Assembly: GCF_030272895.1 (NCBI RefSeq)
Contig: NZ_JALRNF010000068.1
Location: forward strand, 1-14,620
Length of the DNA: 14,620 nt
From: Pseudomonas sp. BGr12
Lineage (GTDB): Bacteria > Pseudomonadota > Gammaproteobacteria > Pseudomonadales > Pseudomonadaceae
Direction of reading: 5' to 3'
Below the pieces are notes generated by a model. The model was not told the origin of the DNA. It did not search any database and saw only the letters and a list, made by a program, of their open reading frames with translations. A program made the translations under genes and the position numbers. Shown piece by piece: positions 6,877-14,620 of the stretch. The stretch's first letter is position 1, and every line of letters begins with the position of its first letter.

Positions 6877-7617
6877 TCAGCCCTGCGCCTTGGCAAAGTA
6901 GTTCAGGGCCGTGCGCGTCTTGGTTTCCTGCGCCCCCATCGGATCGAGGCCGAGTTCGCGCAAGTGCTGCTCGAAGGCCATCCTGGCCTGGAGTGCCTCT
7001 CCCGGCGGCGTCTTGATCGAAACCTCGACAAGATCCTCGCCATTCGGGAGCCGCCACTCCTCGAGTGTCAATTCGTAGGCAAAGCCCTTTTGCTTGAGCT
7101 TCCAACGCAACACGCGAATCGGACCGAGCACGCGCAGAGCACCGAAGTCAACTGTGCCTTTATAGAGTTCGCCGAGGAGCCGTTCCTGCTCCTTGGAGAA
7201 GAGTTTCTCGATCGACCGCTTGCCCTTTGCGACAGCATCTATTTCGTCGCGCTTCTGCCGAACCGTAAGCGATGCCGAGCAGACCACCCGGTCACCGACA
7301 CAATCGGCCTCCAGTTTGAAGCCCGGCTGTTGCTTCCAGTACTCGGCGATGTTCGTGGCCTCCACCTCCCGGAACTTGACGGTGGAATCATCGTCGTCCC
7401 CCTTGACGAGGCGGGTGCGCAACGCAACACCGGCGTCGAACAGATCGAGCTGGGGGGTGTCGTAAAAGTAAATCTCTCGGACTTCGGCAGTGTCTTCGTT
7501 AAGTGCCATCGCCCGCTCCGCGAGCAGTTCCTGATCGGGACGGACCGTGACCTTGATCTCGACCGCATCCATGTCGGCCATCGCATGCGCGAACCCTTGG
7601 TGGTTGGTGGGCATCAT
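6877..7617 (-). CDS. Stand-alone CYTH (triphosphate tunnel) domain protein
   Basis: A 246-residue protein of the CYTH superfamily, whose members (class IV adenylate cyclase, thiamine triphosphatase, inorganic triphosphatase) bind triphosphates in a beta-barrel tunnel. Seen: AVEIKVTV at 18-25, the usual ExExK strand with the first Glu replaced by Ala18; YFYDTPQLDLFDAGVALRTR at 50-69, the classic YFDTP...G..LR.R block; TVKFREV (79-85); TVRQKR (118-123); RWKLK (171-175); YELTLEEW (181-188); VEVSIK (197-202). The frame is open to 7866, but AAGGAGG seven bases before the ATG at 7617 fixes the start. It is upstream of the CYTH-Ppx gene and shares its probable promoter. Most likely it acts on inorganic tri- or polyphosphate; adenylate cyclase activity cannot be excluded. 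Confidence 0.85.
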   Translation of the reverse strand: MMPTNHQGFAHAMADMDAVEIKVTVRPDQELLAERAMALNEDTAEVREIYFYDTPQLDLFDAGVALRTRLVKGDDDDSTVKFREVEATNIAEYWKQQPGFKLEADCVGDRVVCSASLTVRQKRDEIDAVAKGKRSIEKLFSKEQERLLGELYKGTVDFGALRVLGPIRVLRWKLKQKGFAYELTLEEWRLPNGEDLVEVSIKTPPGEALQARMAFEQHLRELGLDPMGAQETKTRTALNYFAKAQG

Positions 7618-7715
7618 GTCTTTTCCTCCTTGCATAGCGGCCATTGCTGCCTCCGGGGAAGCGAACTGGATGCAACGGAGGCGACGGCTACCTATGCAGG
7701 CTGCAAGCTGGGATC

Positions 7716-7743
7716 CGTATACAGCGGCCCCCGCAGGGGTCAA
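7716..7743 (-). promoter_or_regulatory. Candidate sigma70 promoter of the CYTH operon
   Basis: On the minus strand, TTGACC (7743-7738) and TATACG (7721-7716) are separated by 16 bp, giving a leader of about 90 nt before ATG 7617. The spacer holds CCCC-TGC-GGGG, which could be a regulator site. A second TATACT-like box lies just upstream at 7748-7753. Confidence 0.5.
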
Positions 7744-7783
7744 GGCAGTATAGTCCCCGCGCCAGGGTGACACTTTGTTTCTG

Positions 7784-8282
7784 TACAGCAGCAAGCGCTC
7801 AAGCGGACGGAAATCGCAAAACGGCTCGCGTCCATGCGAGGAGGTGGAACGCACCAGGACTGGCAAACACCGGTTTGTGCTGCTCGATGAGAGGGCCTTG
7901 CGTGCACTCGAATGTGCCGGGGACTACGCCGAGCGCCGCAGAAATGGAAAGGGACGGGTCAGCGAAACACCATTCGTATTCCCGTCATCGAAGAACGCGG
8001 AGTTCGTCCAGCAGACCTCTGACCTGCATCATCAGTGGAAGCCGATGCTCAAAGAACTGGGGATTCGTTATCGGCCGCCATACAACTGCCGTCACACCTA
8101 TGCGACAATATGCTTAATGTCTGGCCTCAACCCCCGCATTTATCTCCCAACAGCTCGGCCACAGCGTGCAAATGCTGCTGTCGACGTATGCGCGTTGGAT
8201 TAACTCAAGCTCCGACTGGAGCGAGCTGGAAACGCTGCACATTGGTATCAAATCGGTATCAGCCGCAATACCAGCGACGTAA
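7784..8282 (+). pseudogene. Tyrosine recombinase (integrase), truncated and frameshifted
   Basis: Only the C-terminal half of a phage-type site-specific integrase remains. From about 7847 one frame reads VERTRTGKHRFVLL, then TSDLHHQWKP, LGIRYRPPYNCRHTYAT and CLMSGLNP. After the run of five C at 8131-8135 the reading moves to another frame and continues AFISQQLGHSVQ, STYARWI, SSSDWSELE and stops at 8280-8282. The box II Arg, the GH pair and the nucleophilic Tyr (codon 8187-8189) are all still encoded. The N-terminal arm- and core-binding domains and the first catalytic Arg are absent. A further frame change near 7840 is possible, because KTARVHA in another frame also looks integrase-like. The left boundary is approximate. 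The protein cannot be functional as written. Confidence 0.8.
8136..8172 (+). repeat. Direct repeat, right copy, within the integrase 3' end
   Basis: This is the partner of 4885-4921 (34/37 identical, same orientation), 3251 bp away. It lies within the integrase pseudogene over the region encoding the catalytic GH motif, immediately after the frameshift. Confidence 0.7.
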
Positions 8283-8302
8283 GCTATTGATAGGTAAGCC
8301 CT

Positions 8303-9889
<1,587 letters not shown>

Positions 9890-9894
9890 AGCGA

Positions 9895-9973
9895 TCGCGG
9901 GGCAAGCCCGCTCCCACAGGGTACATAACATCCCTGTGGGAGCGGCGGTTCGACGACTCGACTTGCCCCGCGA
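9895..9973. repeat. Inverted REP pair, probable transcription-terminating structure
   Basis: Two Pseudomonas REP-type sequences face each other: GCTCCCACAGGG (9910-9921) pairs with CCCTGTGGGAGC (9932-9943) over a 10-nt loop, and the outer arms CGCGGGGCAAG (9896-9906) and CTTGCCCCGCG (9962-9972) also pair. It begins 5 bp after the ybiT stop and could end its transcription or protect its 3' end. Confidence 0.85.
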
Positions 9974-10063
9974 TACTTCCGAAAAAATCGATAGCCTGCT
10001 TCCTTTTAGCCTCGCCGCCAGCGATCATGGGCCCTCTCCCACCGCCCGCCAGCGAACGAGCTC

Positions 10064-11254
10064 ATGTCCGCGTTGCAACCCGCCCCCGACGACACCCGGT
10101 CGATCACCCAGCAGATCCTCTCGATCGTCTTCTATACCTTTATTGCCTTCCTCTGCATCGGCCTGCCGATTGCGGTGCTGCCAGGCTTGGTGCATGACCA
10201 GCTTGGCTTCAGCGCGGTCATCGCCGGCCTGACCATCGGCCTGCAATACCTGTCCACCCTGCTCAGCCGCCCCTTCGCCGGACGCGTCGCCGATGGCCGG
10301 GGCGCCAAGCAGGCCATCATCTACGGTTTGCTCGGCATCCTGGGCAGCGGCGTGCTGACCTACGCCTCGGCCCTTTCTATTAATGTGCCGCTCCTCAGCC
10401 TGCTGGCACTGCTCGCTGGCCGTGTGTTGCTGGGCATCGCCCAGGGCCTGATCGGTGTCGCCACCCTGAGCTGGGGCATCGGTGCGGTAGGCAGCGAGCA
10501 TACGGCGCGGGTGATTTCCTGGAACGGCATCGCCTCCTATGGTGCCATTGCCATCGGTGCGCCACTGGGGGTGATGCTGGTGGACCCGCTGGGGTTCGCC
10601 ACCCTGGGCCTGGCGCTGAGCGTGCTAGCCCTGCTGGCCTTGCTGGTGATCCGCAACAAACCCTCGATCCCGGTGGTGCGCGGCGAGCGCTTGCCGTTCT
10701 GGTCGGCCTTCGGCCGCGTGGCCCCCTGTGGCGTCGGCCTGACCCTGGCGTCGATCGGCTACGGCACCCTGACCACTTTCGTCACCCTGTACTACCTGGA
10801 GCAAGGCTGGACGGGCGCGGCCTGGTGCCTGAGCGCCTTCGGGGTGTGCTTCATCCTGTCCCGGCTGCTGTTCGTCAATGCGGTCAACCGCTTCGGCGGC
10901 TACCCGGTGGCGATCGCCTGCATGAGCACCGAAGCGCTCGGGCTGGCCCTGCTGTGGCTGGCGCCCAGCCCGGTACTGGCCCTGCTTGGCGCGGGGCTGA
11001 CCGGTTTCGGCCTGTCGCTGGTGTACCCGGCGCTGGGCGTCGAGGCGATCAAGCAGGTGCCGGTGTCCAGCCGTGGTGCGGGCCTTGGCGCCTATGCGGT
11101 GTTCTTCGACCTGGCCCTGGCCATCGCCGGCCCGGTGATGGGTGCGGTGGCCCTGCACCTGGGCTATGCCTGGATCTTCTGCGTGGCCGCCCTGCTGGCC
11201 TTGGCCGGCGTCGGCCTGACCCTGCTGCTGGCGCGCCGCGCCCAGGTTCACTGA
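10064..11254 (+). CDS. MFS transporter, YhhS-like
   Basis: A 396-residue integral membrane protein with about twelve hydrophobic segments, the standard size of a major facilitator superfamily carrier. The loop between helices 2 and 3 reads SRPFAGRVADGRGAKQ, the MFS motif A region. Segments such as SIVFYTFIAFLCIGLPIAVL, GFSAVIAGLTIGLQY, ARVISWNGI and YPALGVEAIKQVP resemble E. coli YhhS, whose substrate is not settled. It should be a proton-coupled exporter or importer in the inner membrane. The ribosome binding site before ATG 10064 is weak (CGAGCTC). Its stop overlaps the stop region of the convergent hydrolase by 7 bp. Confidence 0.88.
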   Translation: MSALQPAPDDTRSITQQILSIVFYTFIAFLCIGLPIAVLPGLVHDQLGFSAVIAGLTIGLQYLSTLLSRPFAGRVADGRGAKQAIIYGLLGILGSGVLTYASALSINVPLLSLLALLAGRVLLGIAQGLIGVATLSWGIGAVGSEHTARVISWNGIASYGAIAIGAPLGVMLVDPLGFATLGLALSVLALLALLVIRNKPSIPVVRGERLPFWSAFGRVAPCGVGLTLASIGYGTLTTFVTLYYLEQGWTGAAWCLSAFGVCFILSRLLFVNAVNRFGGYPVAIACMSTEALGLALLWLAPSPVLALLGAGLTGFGLSLVYPALGVEAIKQVPVSSRGAGLGAYAVFFDLALAIAGPVMGAVALHLGYAWIFCVAALLALAGVGLTLLLARRAQVH

Positions 11255-12279
11255 TCGGCGCGACTCACGTCCATGGGCTCGGGGCGGCCCAGGGTATGGG
11301 TGAAAAAGTGCGCGGCTTCGGCCTGCAGTGAGCGGTGGATGTCTTCGCGGTCGACACCGTCGGGGTCATTGCACAGCGCCGCCATGCGCTCACGCTGCTC
11401 GTCGTCGCAAGGCGCCATGAAGACGAAATGCCCGGCTCCGGCCAGCCGCTGGTAGTTGGGCGTCACCGGCAACTTGCGCGCCAGGGCCTCGGCATTCTTG
11501 TCGACGGCCAGCAGCTGGTCCTTGTCGCCGCTGTAGATCAGCGCCGGCACCTTGACCTGGGACAGCGCCTGGCGGCCGAACATCAGGCTCAACGGCGCCA
11601 TCAACAGCAAGGCGTGCACCCGTGGGTCGGCATGGGCACCAAGGTCGGCACGGTCGGCGACCAGTACGCCGTTGGTCTTGCAGGCATCGGCGTCTTGCGG
11701 CCGCTCCTGGCAATAACGCTGCAAGCGCTGCAGGTCGGGTTGGGCACCGGACAGGATCAGCGCCGTTTCGCCGCCGGCCGAGTAGCCGATCACGCCGACC
11801 TTGTCGCCCCTGACATACGGCGCCAGCAGCGGATCCTTGCTGCTGGCGGTGATCGCCGCGCTGATCTGCAGCGGCCGGCCATAGAGATTGCTCAAGGCGC
11901 CCAGGCGACTGTGGTCACGGGCGTTGTCGCCCGGGTGGGTCACGGCCACCACCACAAAGCCGCGCCGGGCCAGGGCGGTGGCCAGGTCATGCAGCGCCAG
12001 GGGCGTGCCGTTGTTGCCATGGGACACCATCAGCAACGGGTAGCGTCCCATGGCAATGGGCGCACCTTCGCGGGCATCGACCCGGTAGCCGTCGATGCGG
12101 CTGCTGTGCTCGGGACCCGTGGACGGATAGAACGCCAGCGCCTGCACCGGCCGGGCATCCAGCGGGTCGGCGAACACCAGTCGATGCAGGCCGACACTCC
12201 AGTGCCGCGCAGGTTCGGCCTGCCCTGGCAGGGACAGGCCGAGCAGGCACAGCAGGCCGAGCGCCGCCAGGATGCGCAT
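11248..12279 (-). CDS. Exported alpha/beta hydrolase
   Basis: A 343-residue serine hydrolase with an N-terminal signal peptide (MRIL then hydrophobic to about residue 18, likely cleavage after PGQA). Oxyanion-side strand LLMVSHGNNG is at 82-91, the nucleophile elbow GYSAGG puts Ser at 167, an acid candidate is in SGDKDQ (252 or 254), and the catalytic His is in GAGHFVF at 284. This is the arrangement of dienelactone-hydrolase or platelet-activating-factor acetylhydrolase-like enzymes, so an ester or lipid substrate in the periplasm is likely. Four cysteines in the mature part could form disulfides. GGAG nine bases before the ATG supports the start. The gene converges on the MFS gene with a 7-bp overlap of ends. 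Confidence 0.85.
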   Translation of the reverse strand: MRILAALGLLCLLGLSLPGQAEPARHWSVGLHRLVFADPLDARPVQALAFYPSTGPEHSSRIDGYRVDAREGAPIAMGRYPLLMVSHGNNGTPLALHDLATALARRGFVVVAVTHPGDNARDHSRLGALSNLYGRPLQISAAITASSKDPLLAPYVRGDKVGVIGYSAGGETALILSGAQPDLQRLQRYCQERPQDADACKTNGVLVADRADLGAHADPRVHALLLMAPLSLMFGRQALSQVKVPALIYSGDKDQLLAVDKNAEALARKLPVTPNYQRLAGAGHFVFMAPCDDEQRERMAALCNDPDGVDREDIHRSLQAEAAHFFTHTLGRPEPMDVSRADQ

Positions 12280-12363
12280 TCGCTTTCACTCCGCCCCGGG
12301 CAGGGGCCTTCTGCTTTGCTCCAGCATAGGGCCGGCGGCTGCGGCGTAAATGAAAGCTCAATG

Positions 12364-12398
12364 AAAAAACCGACAGCAGGCCAGGCCCACTGTCGGTT
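12364..12398 (-). terminator. Rho-independent terminator of azoR
   Basis: Read on the minus strand, AACCGACAG (12398-12390) pairs with CTGTCGGTT (12376-12368), and the stem runs directly into a row of T residues (six in all, two of them in the stem). It starts 22 bp after the azoR stop. Confidence 0.85.
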
Positions 12399-12419
12399 GT
12401 GTTGTAGCCCGGATGCGGA

Positions 12420-13031
12420 TCAGGCGGCGGCAAACAGCTCGGTGCTGATCTGCTGCTGCGCGGCGCTCATGGCGTTGGCGCGGTGTTCGTCACCGTAGGC
12501 CAGGCCATGGGCACGAACGATTTCCAGGTCGGTGATGCCGATGAAGCCGAGGAACACCTTGAGGAACTCCTCATGACCGACACCGGTCGGCTGGCCGGCG
12601 TGCAGGCCACCGGCGGTGGACACCAGGATCACCTTCTTGTCGCTGCACAGGCCTTCAGGGCCGGCTTCGGTGTAGCGGAAGGTCTTGCCGGCGACGGCGA
12701 CGCGGTCGATCCAGGCCTTGAGCTGGGTCGGGATGGTGAAGTTGTACATCGGCGCGGCGATCACCACGGCGTCGGCTTCCAGGAACTCCTGCAGGGTTTC
12801 GCTGCTCAGTTGGGCTTCATGCTGCTGGGCGGCATCGCGCATAGCTTCCGGAGTGCCGGCAGCCACCAGGGTAGCGGCGGAGAAGTGGCTAATGGCGTCG
12901 GCGGCCAGGTCACGGTAAACCACCTCAACGGACGGGTCGGCGGCTTTCCAGGCATCGACTACGCTGCGGCTCAGCTGACGGGAGGCGGAATTGTCGCCCA
13001 GGATGCTCGAATCGATATGCAACAGTTTCAT
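12420..13031 (-). CDS. azoR: FMN-dependent NADH-azoreductase
   Basis: A 203-residue flavodoxin-like NAD(P)H:quinone oxidoreductase of the AzoR family. It reduces quinones and azo compounds by two-electron steps with FMN. Seen: phosphate loop [18 protein letters not shown] near 3-20, FMN-binding APMYNF (93-98) followed by [21 protein letters not shown] (118-128) and STAGGLH (138-144), then LGFIGI (161-166). These match E. coli AzoR in order and spacing. The frame is open to 13070, but GGAGA five bases before ATG 13031 and the family N-terminus MKLLHIDSS fix the start. It is divergent from a LysR-type regulator that probably controls it, and it is followed by a good terminator. Confidence 0.92.
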   Translation of the reverse strand: MKLLHIDSSILGDNSASRQLSRSVVDAWKAADPSVEVVYRDLAADAISHFSAATLVAAGTPEAMRDAAQQHEAQLSSETLQEFLEADAVVIAAPMYNFTIPTQLKAWIDRVAVAGKTFRYTEAGPEGLCSDKKVILVSTAGGLHAGQPTGVGHEEFLKVFLGFIGITDLEIVRAHGLAYGDEHRANAMSAAQQQISTELFAAA

Positions 13032-13080
13032 GGGAATCTCCGGTAGTGAAGATCGCGTCTGGGCGATCACGATGGAGACA

Positions 13081-13109
13081 ATCCTACGTGGCTGATGAAT
13101 AGCTGATAA
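13081..13109 (-). promoter_or_regulatory. Candidate azoR promoter
   Basis: On the minus strand, TTATCA (13109-13104) and TAGGAT (13086-13081) are spaced 17 bp, each matching four of six sigma70 consensus bases. It would give a leader of about 45 nt before azoR. Confidence 0.4.
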
Positions 13110-13129
13110 GTCTGTAAAAATGCGTTACT

Positions 13130-13149
13130 TTGTCCTATCAGTAGGACAA
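13130..13149. promoter_or_regulatory. Probable LysR-type operator, 8-bp perfect dyad
   Basis: TTGTCCTA (13130-13137) and TAGGACAA (13142-13149) are perfect inverted repeats around TCAG, between azoR and the LysR gene. The site is directly upstream of the chosen LysR start and about 20 bp upstream of the candidate azoR -35, as expected for an autoregulating LysR protein that activates its divergent target. Confidence 0.65.
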
Positions 13150-13160
13150 TGGTGATAGCC

Positions 13161-14069
13161 ATGCAAGACCTCAACGACCTCTTCTACTTTGCCCGGGTGG
13201 TGGAAGCCGGTGGCTTTGCCGCTGCCGGGCGCGTGCTGGGCATTCCCAAGTCGCGCCTGTCACGGCGCATCGCCGAGCTGGAAGAGCGCCTGGGCACGCG
13301 CCTGCTGCAACGCACCACCCGGCAACTGAAGCTGACCGCCGTGGGCGAGCGTTACCTGCGCCATTGCCAGGCCATGCTGCTGGAAGCGGAAATGGCCGAC
13401 GAGGCCGTGGCCAGCATGACCAGCGAACCCCGCGGACGCCTGCGGGTGTCGTGCCCGGTGGGGCTGGCCCATAGCTTGCTGCCGCAGATCATCAGCCGCT
13501 TTCTCGAACGCTATCCCCAGGTGCAACTGGACATGATCCTGCTCAACCGCCGGGTCGACCTGATCACCGAAGGTGTTGACGTGGCCCTGCGCGTGCGCGA
13601 CCTGGGCGATGAAGACCCGGCCCTGGTTACCCGTCGCCTGCGCCAGGCACAGATGCACCTGGTGGCGGCCCCGGCCTTTGCCGCCGCCCATGCCCCCGTG
13701 CACCCGGACGATCTGCTGAAACTGCCGGTGCTGGGCGCGGTGGACGCTGACCGCCTGGTGCACCTGCGCCTGCTCGACGCCCAGGGCCGGGCCCACGAGC
13801 TGGTCCTGGAAGCGCGCCTGGCCATCGACGATTTTCTCGTGCGCAAGGCCGCCGCGGTGGCCGGCCTGGGCTTCACCGCCTTGCCGGTGATGCACTGCGA
13901 GGAGGAACTGGCCCGTGGCGAACTGGTACGCCTGCTGCCAGACTGGTCGCTACCCGGGGGCTACCTGCAGGCGGTCTACCCTCACCGGCGCGGCCTGTTG
14001 CCGGCAGTCCGGGTGTGGATCGACCACCTGGTGGAATCCTTTGCCGAATGCGGGGAGCGTTATGTCTGA
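13161..14069 (+). CDS. LysR-family transcriptional regulator
   Basis: A 302-residue LysR-type regulator, normal length. The N-terminal winged helix-turn-helix spans about 2-60: DLFYFARVVEAGGFAAAGR, then IPKSRLSRRIAELEERLGTRLLQRTTRQLKLT in two motif blocks. From about 90 comes the effector-binding domain (GRLRVSCPVGLA...RFLERYPQV...). An ATG at 13149 is in frame, but it has AGGA only two bases away and lies on the dyad; the ATG at 13161 has GGTGA at proper spacing and gives the usual LysR start, so I prefer it. It is divergent from azoR, which is its likely target. Inducer unknown; quinones or electrophiles would fit the neighbour. It overlaps the next gene by 8 bp. Confidence 0.92.
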   Translation: MQDLNDLFYFARVVEAGGFAAAGRVLGIPKSRLSRRIAELEERLGTRLLQRTTRQLKLTAVGERYLRHCQAMLLEAEMADEAVASMTSEPRGRLRVSCPVGLAHSLLPQIISRFLERYPQVQLDMILLNRRVDLITEGVDVALRVRDLGDEDPALVTRRLRQAQMHLVAAPAFAAAHAPVHPDDLLKLPVLGAVDADRLVHLRLLDAQGRAHELVLEARLAIDDFLVRKAAAVAGLGFTALPVMHCEEELARGELVRLLPDWSLPGGYLQAVYPHRRGLLPAVRVWIDHLVESFAECGERYV

Positions 14070-14421
14070 AGGAAAAATGAACGAAGCGCAGGTGGCGGCC
14101 TACTGCCTGGGCCTGCCCGGTGCCCGGGAAGACTACAAATGGGGCGGCGTGCGGGTGTTCTCGGTTGCCGGCACCAAGATGTTCGCGGTGCTGGACCTGG
14201 CCGGTGCCGGGCTGTCGTTCAAGGTTGCCGACGAGCTGTTCCTCGGCTATGTCGACCGCCCCGGCGTGCGCCCGGCGCCTTACCTGGCGCGGGCGCACTG
14301 GATCAGCATGGCGCCGCCCTACCCCATGGGCAGCGATGAGTTGCGCGAGCTGTTGCAGCGCTCCCACCAGCTGGTGGTCAGGCGTTTGCCCAAGCGCCTG
14401 CAAGTAGGCCTGCTTATTTAA
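14062..14421 (+). CDS. YjbR/MmcQ-family protein
   Basis: A 119-residue protein of the YjbR/MmcQ family (formerly DUF419), small alpha/beta proteins with a DNA-binding-like fold and unknown cellular role. Seen: CLGLPGAREDYKWGG near the N-terminus, a VFSVAGTKMFAVLD strand pair, LSFKV, and PAPYLARAHWISM in the second half, all characteristic. The ATG at 14062 overlaps the LysR stop by 8 bp (translational coupling), with GGGGAG five bases upstream. A second ATG at 14077 after AAGGA is possible. The two genes are probably one transcript. Confidence 0.85.
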   Translation: MSEGKMNEAQVAAYCLGLPGAREDYKWGGVRVFSVAGTKMFAVLDLAGAGLSFKVADELFLGYVDRPGVRPAPYLARAHWISMAPPYPMGSDELRELLQRSHQLVVRRLPKRLQVGLLI

Positions 14422-14445
14422 GGCTTGGGCTTGGGCTTGGGCTTG
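14422..14445 (+). repeat. Tandem hexamer repeat, GGCTTG x 4
   Basis: Four exact copies of GGCTTG begin on the base after the stop of the YjbR-type gene and lead almost directly into the 8-bp tandem array. Confidence 0.9.
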
Positions 14446-14450
14446 GGTTT

Positions 14451-14522
14451 TGAGGTTGTGAGGTTGTGAGGTTGTGAGGTTGTGAGGTTGTGAGGTTGTG
14501 AGGTTGTGAGGTTGTGAGGTTG
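14451..14522 (+). repeat. Tandem octamer repeat, TGAGGTTG x 9
   Basis: Nine perfect head-to-tail copies of TGAGGTTG, followed by a partial TGAG. The same octamer on the other strand (CAACCTCA) occurs twice at 94-109, at the same end of the paired dispersed repeat. Such perfect arrays are prone to slip during replication. Confidence 0.95.
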
Positions 14523-14613
14523 TGAGCTTATCCGTTCAATGCGGCGACGCTGCCGGCCCCTTCCGCCCTTACGGCGGGTCCCTTTTGTCTTGGCAAAAGG
14601 AACCAAAACCGCT
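14523..14613 (-). repeat. Dispersed hairpin repeat, right copy (inverted)
   Basis: The reverse complement aligns to 3-93 without gaps, 76/91 identical. The main hairpin has arms 14577-14586 and 14595-14604 around an 8-nt loop, the second has arms 14563-14567 and 14573-14577. Base changes relative to the left copy fall in matching positions of the main stem. Confidence 0.85.
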
Positions 14614-14620
14614 CGCTCCT

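Noticed and set aside
7716..7760. MerR-type regulated promoter upstream of the CYTH gene
   Set aside because: The spacer contains a small inverted repeat, but the -35/-10 spacing is 16 bp, not the 19-20 bp expected for MerR-controlled promoters, and no merR-like gene is nearby.
6001..7770. 589-codon open frame on the plus strand opposite the CYTH and CYTH-Ppx genes
   Set aside because: It overlaps two well-supported genes and their promoter on the opposite strand and shows no recognisable domain; a codon-bias shadow.
14451..14522. CRISPR-like regular repeats
   Set aside because: The units are 8 bp, directly adjacent and without spacers; this is a simple tandem array, and no cas genes are present.

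Overview
The window looks like a chromosomal segment of a Pseudomonas, probably of the P. putida group. The evidence is high GC coding sequence, a REP-type palindrome of the Pseudomonas form at 9895-9973, and core genes whose products read like Pseudomonas proteins (YbiT-type ABC-F ATPase, YhhS-type MFS carrier, AzoR, an AzoR-linked LysR regulator). The organism call is from recognition, not from a search.

Layout. 1-109: a dispersed hairpin repeat ending in a short 8-bp tandem repeat. 210-4806: housekeeping and accessory genes. These are an exported DsbA-like thiol oxidoreductase, a convergent exported protein with four cysteines, a GNAT acetyltransferase, an NADP-binding reductase-like protein with a signal peptide, a membrane diguanylate cyclase with a GGEEM signature, and a 78-residue unknown protein. 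4885-8282: a probable remnant of an integrated element. It is bounded by a 37-bp direct repeat (34/37 identical) that corresponds to the C-terminal catalytic segment of a tyrosine recombinase. It holds two minus-strand genes, a stand-alone CYTH protein and a CYTH-Ppx/GppA fusion, plus a truncated and frameshifted integrase. 8303-14421: a core block with ybiT, REP pair, MFS carrier, alpha/beta hydrolase, azoR and its divergent LysR regulator, and a YjbR/MmcQ-type gene overlapping the regulator. 14422-14613: two tandem repeats and a second copy of the dispersed hairpin repeat, inverted relative to the first.

The most distinctive content is the 4885-8282 segment. Two triphosphate-tunnel (CYTH) domains, one fused to an exopolyphosphatase/pppGpp phosphatase domain, form an apparent two-gene operon under a candidate sigma70 promoter, inside what looks like an integrase scar placed directly upstream of ybiT. 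The likely theme is binding and hydrolysis of inorganic polyphosphate or a nucleotide polyphosphate; substrate and role are inference.

The second notable structure is the pair of dispersed repeats at the two ends. They align without gaps over 91 bp (76/91 identical) in inverted orientation, about 14.4 kb apart. The main hairpin differs between copies at four base pairs, three exchanged in a fully compensating way and one becoming a G-T wobble, which suggests that the structure itself is maintained.
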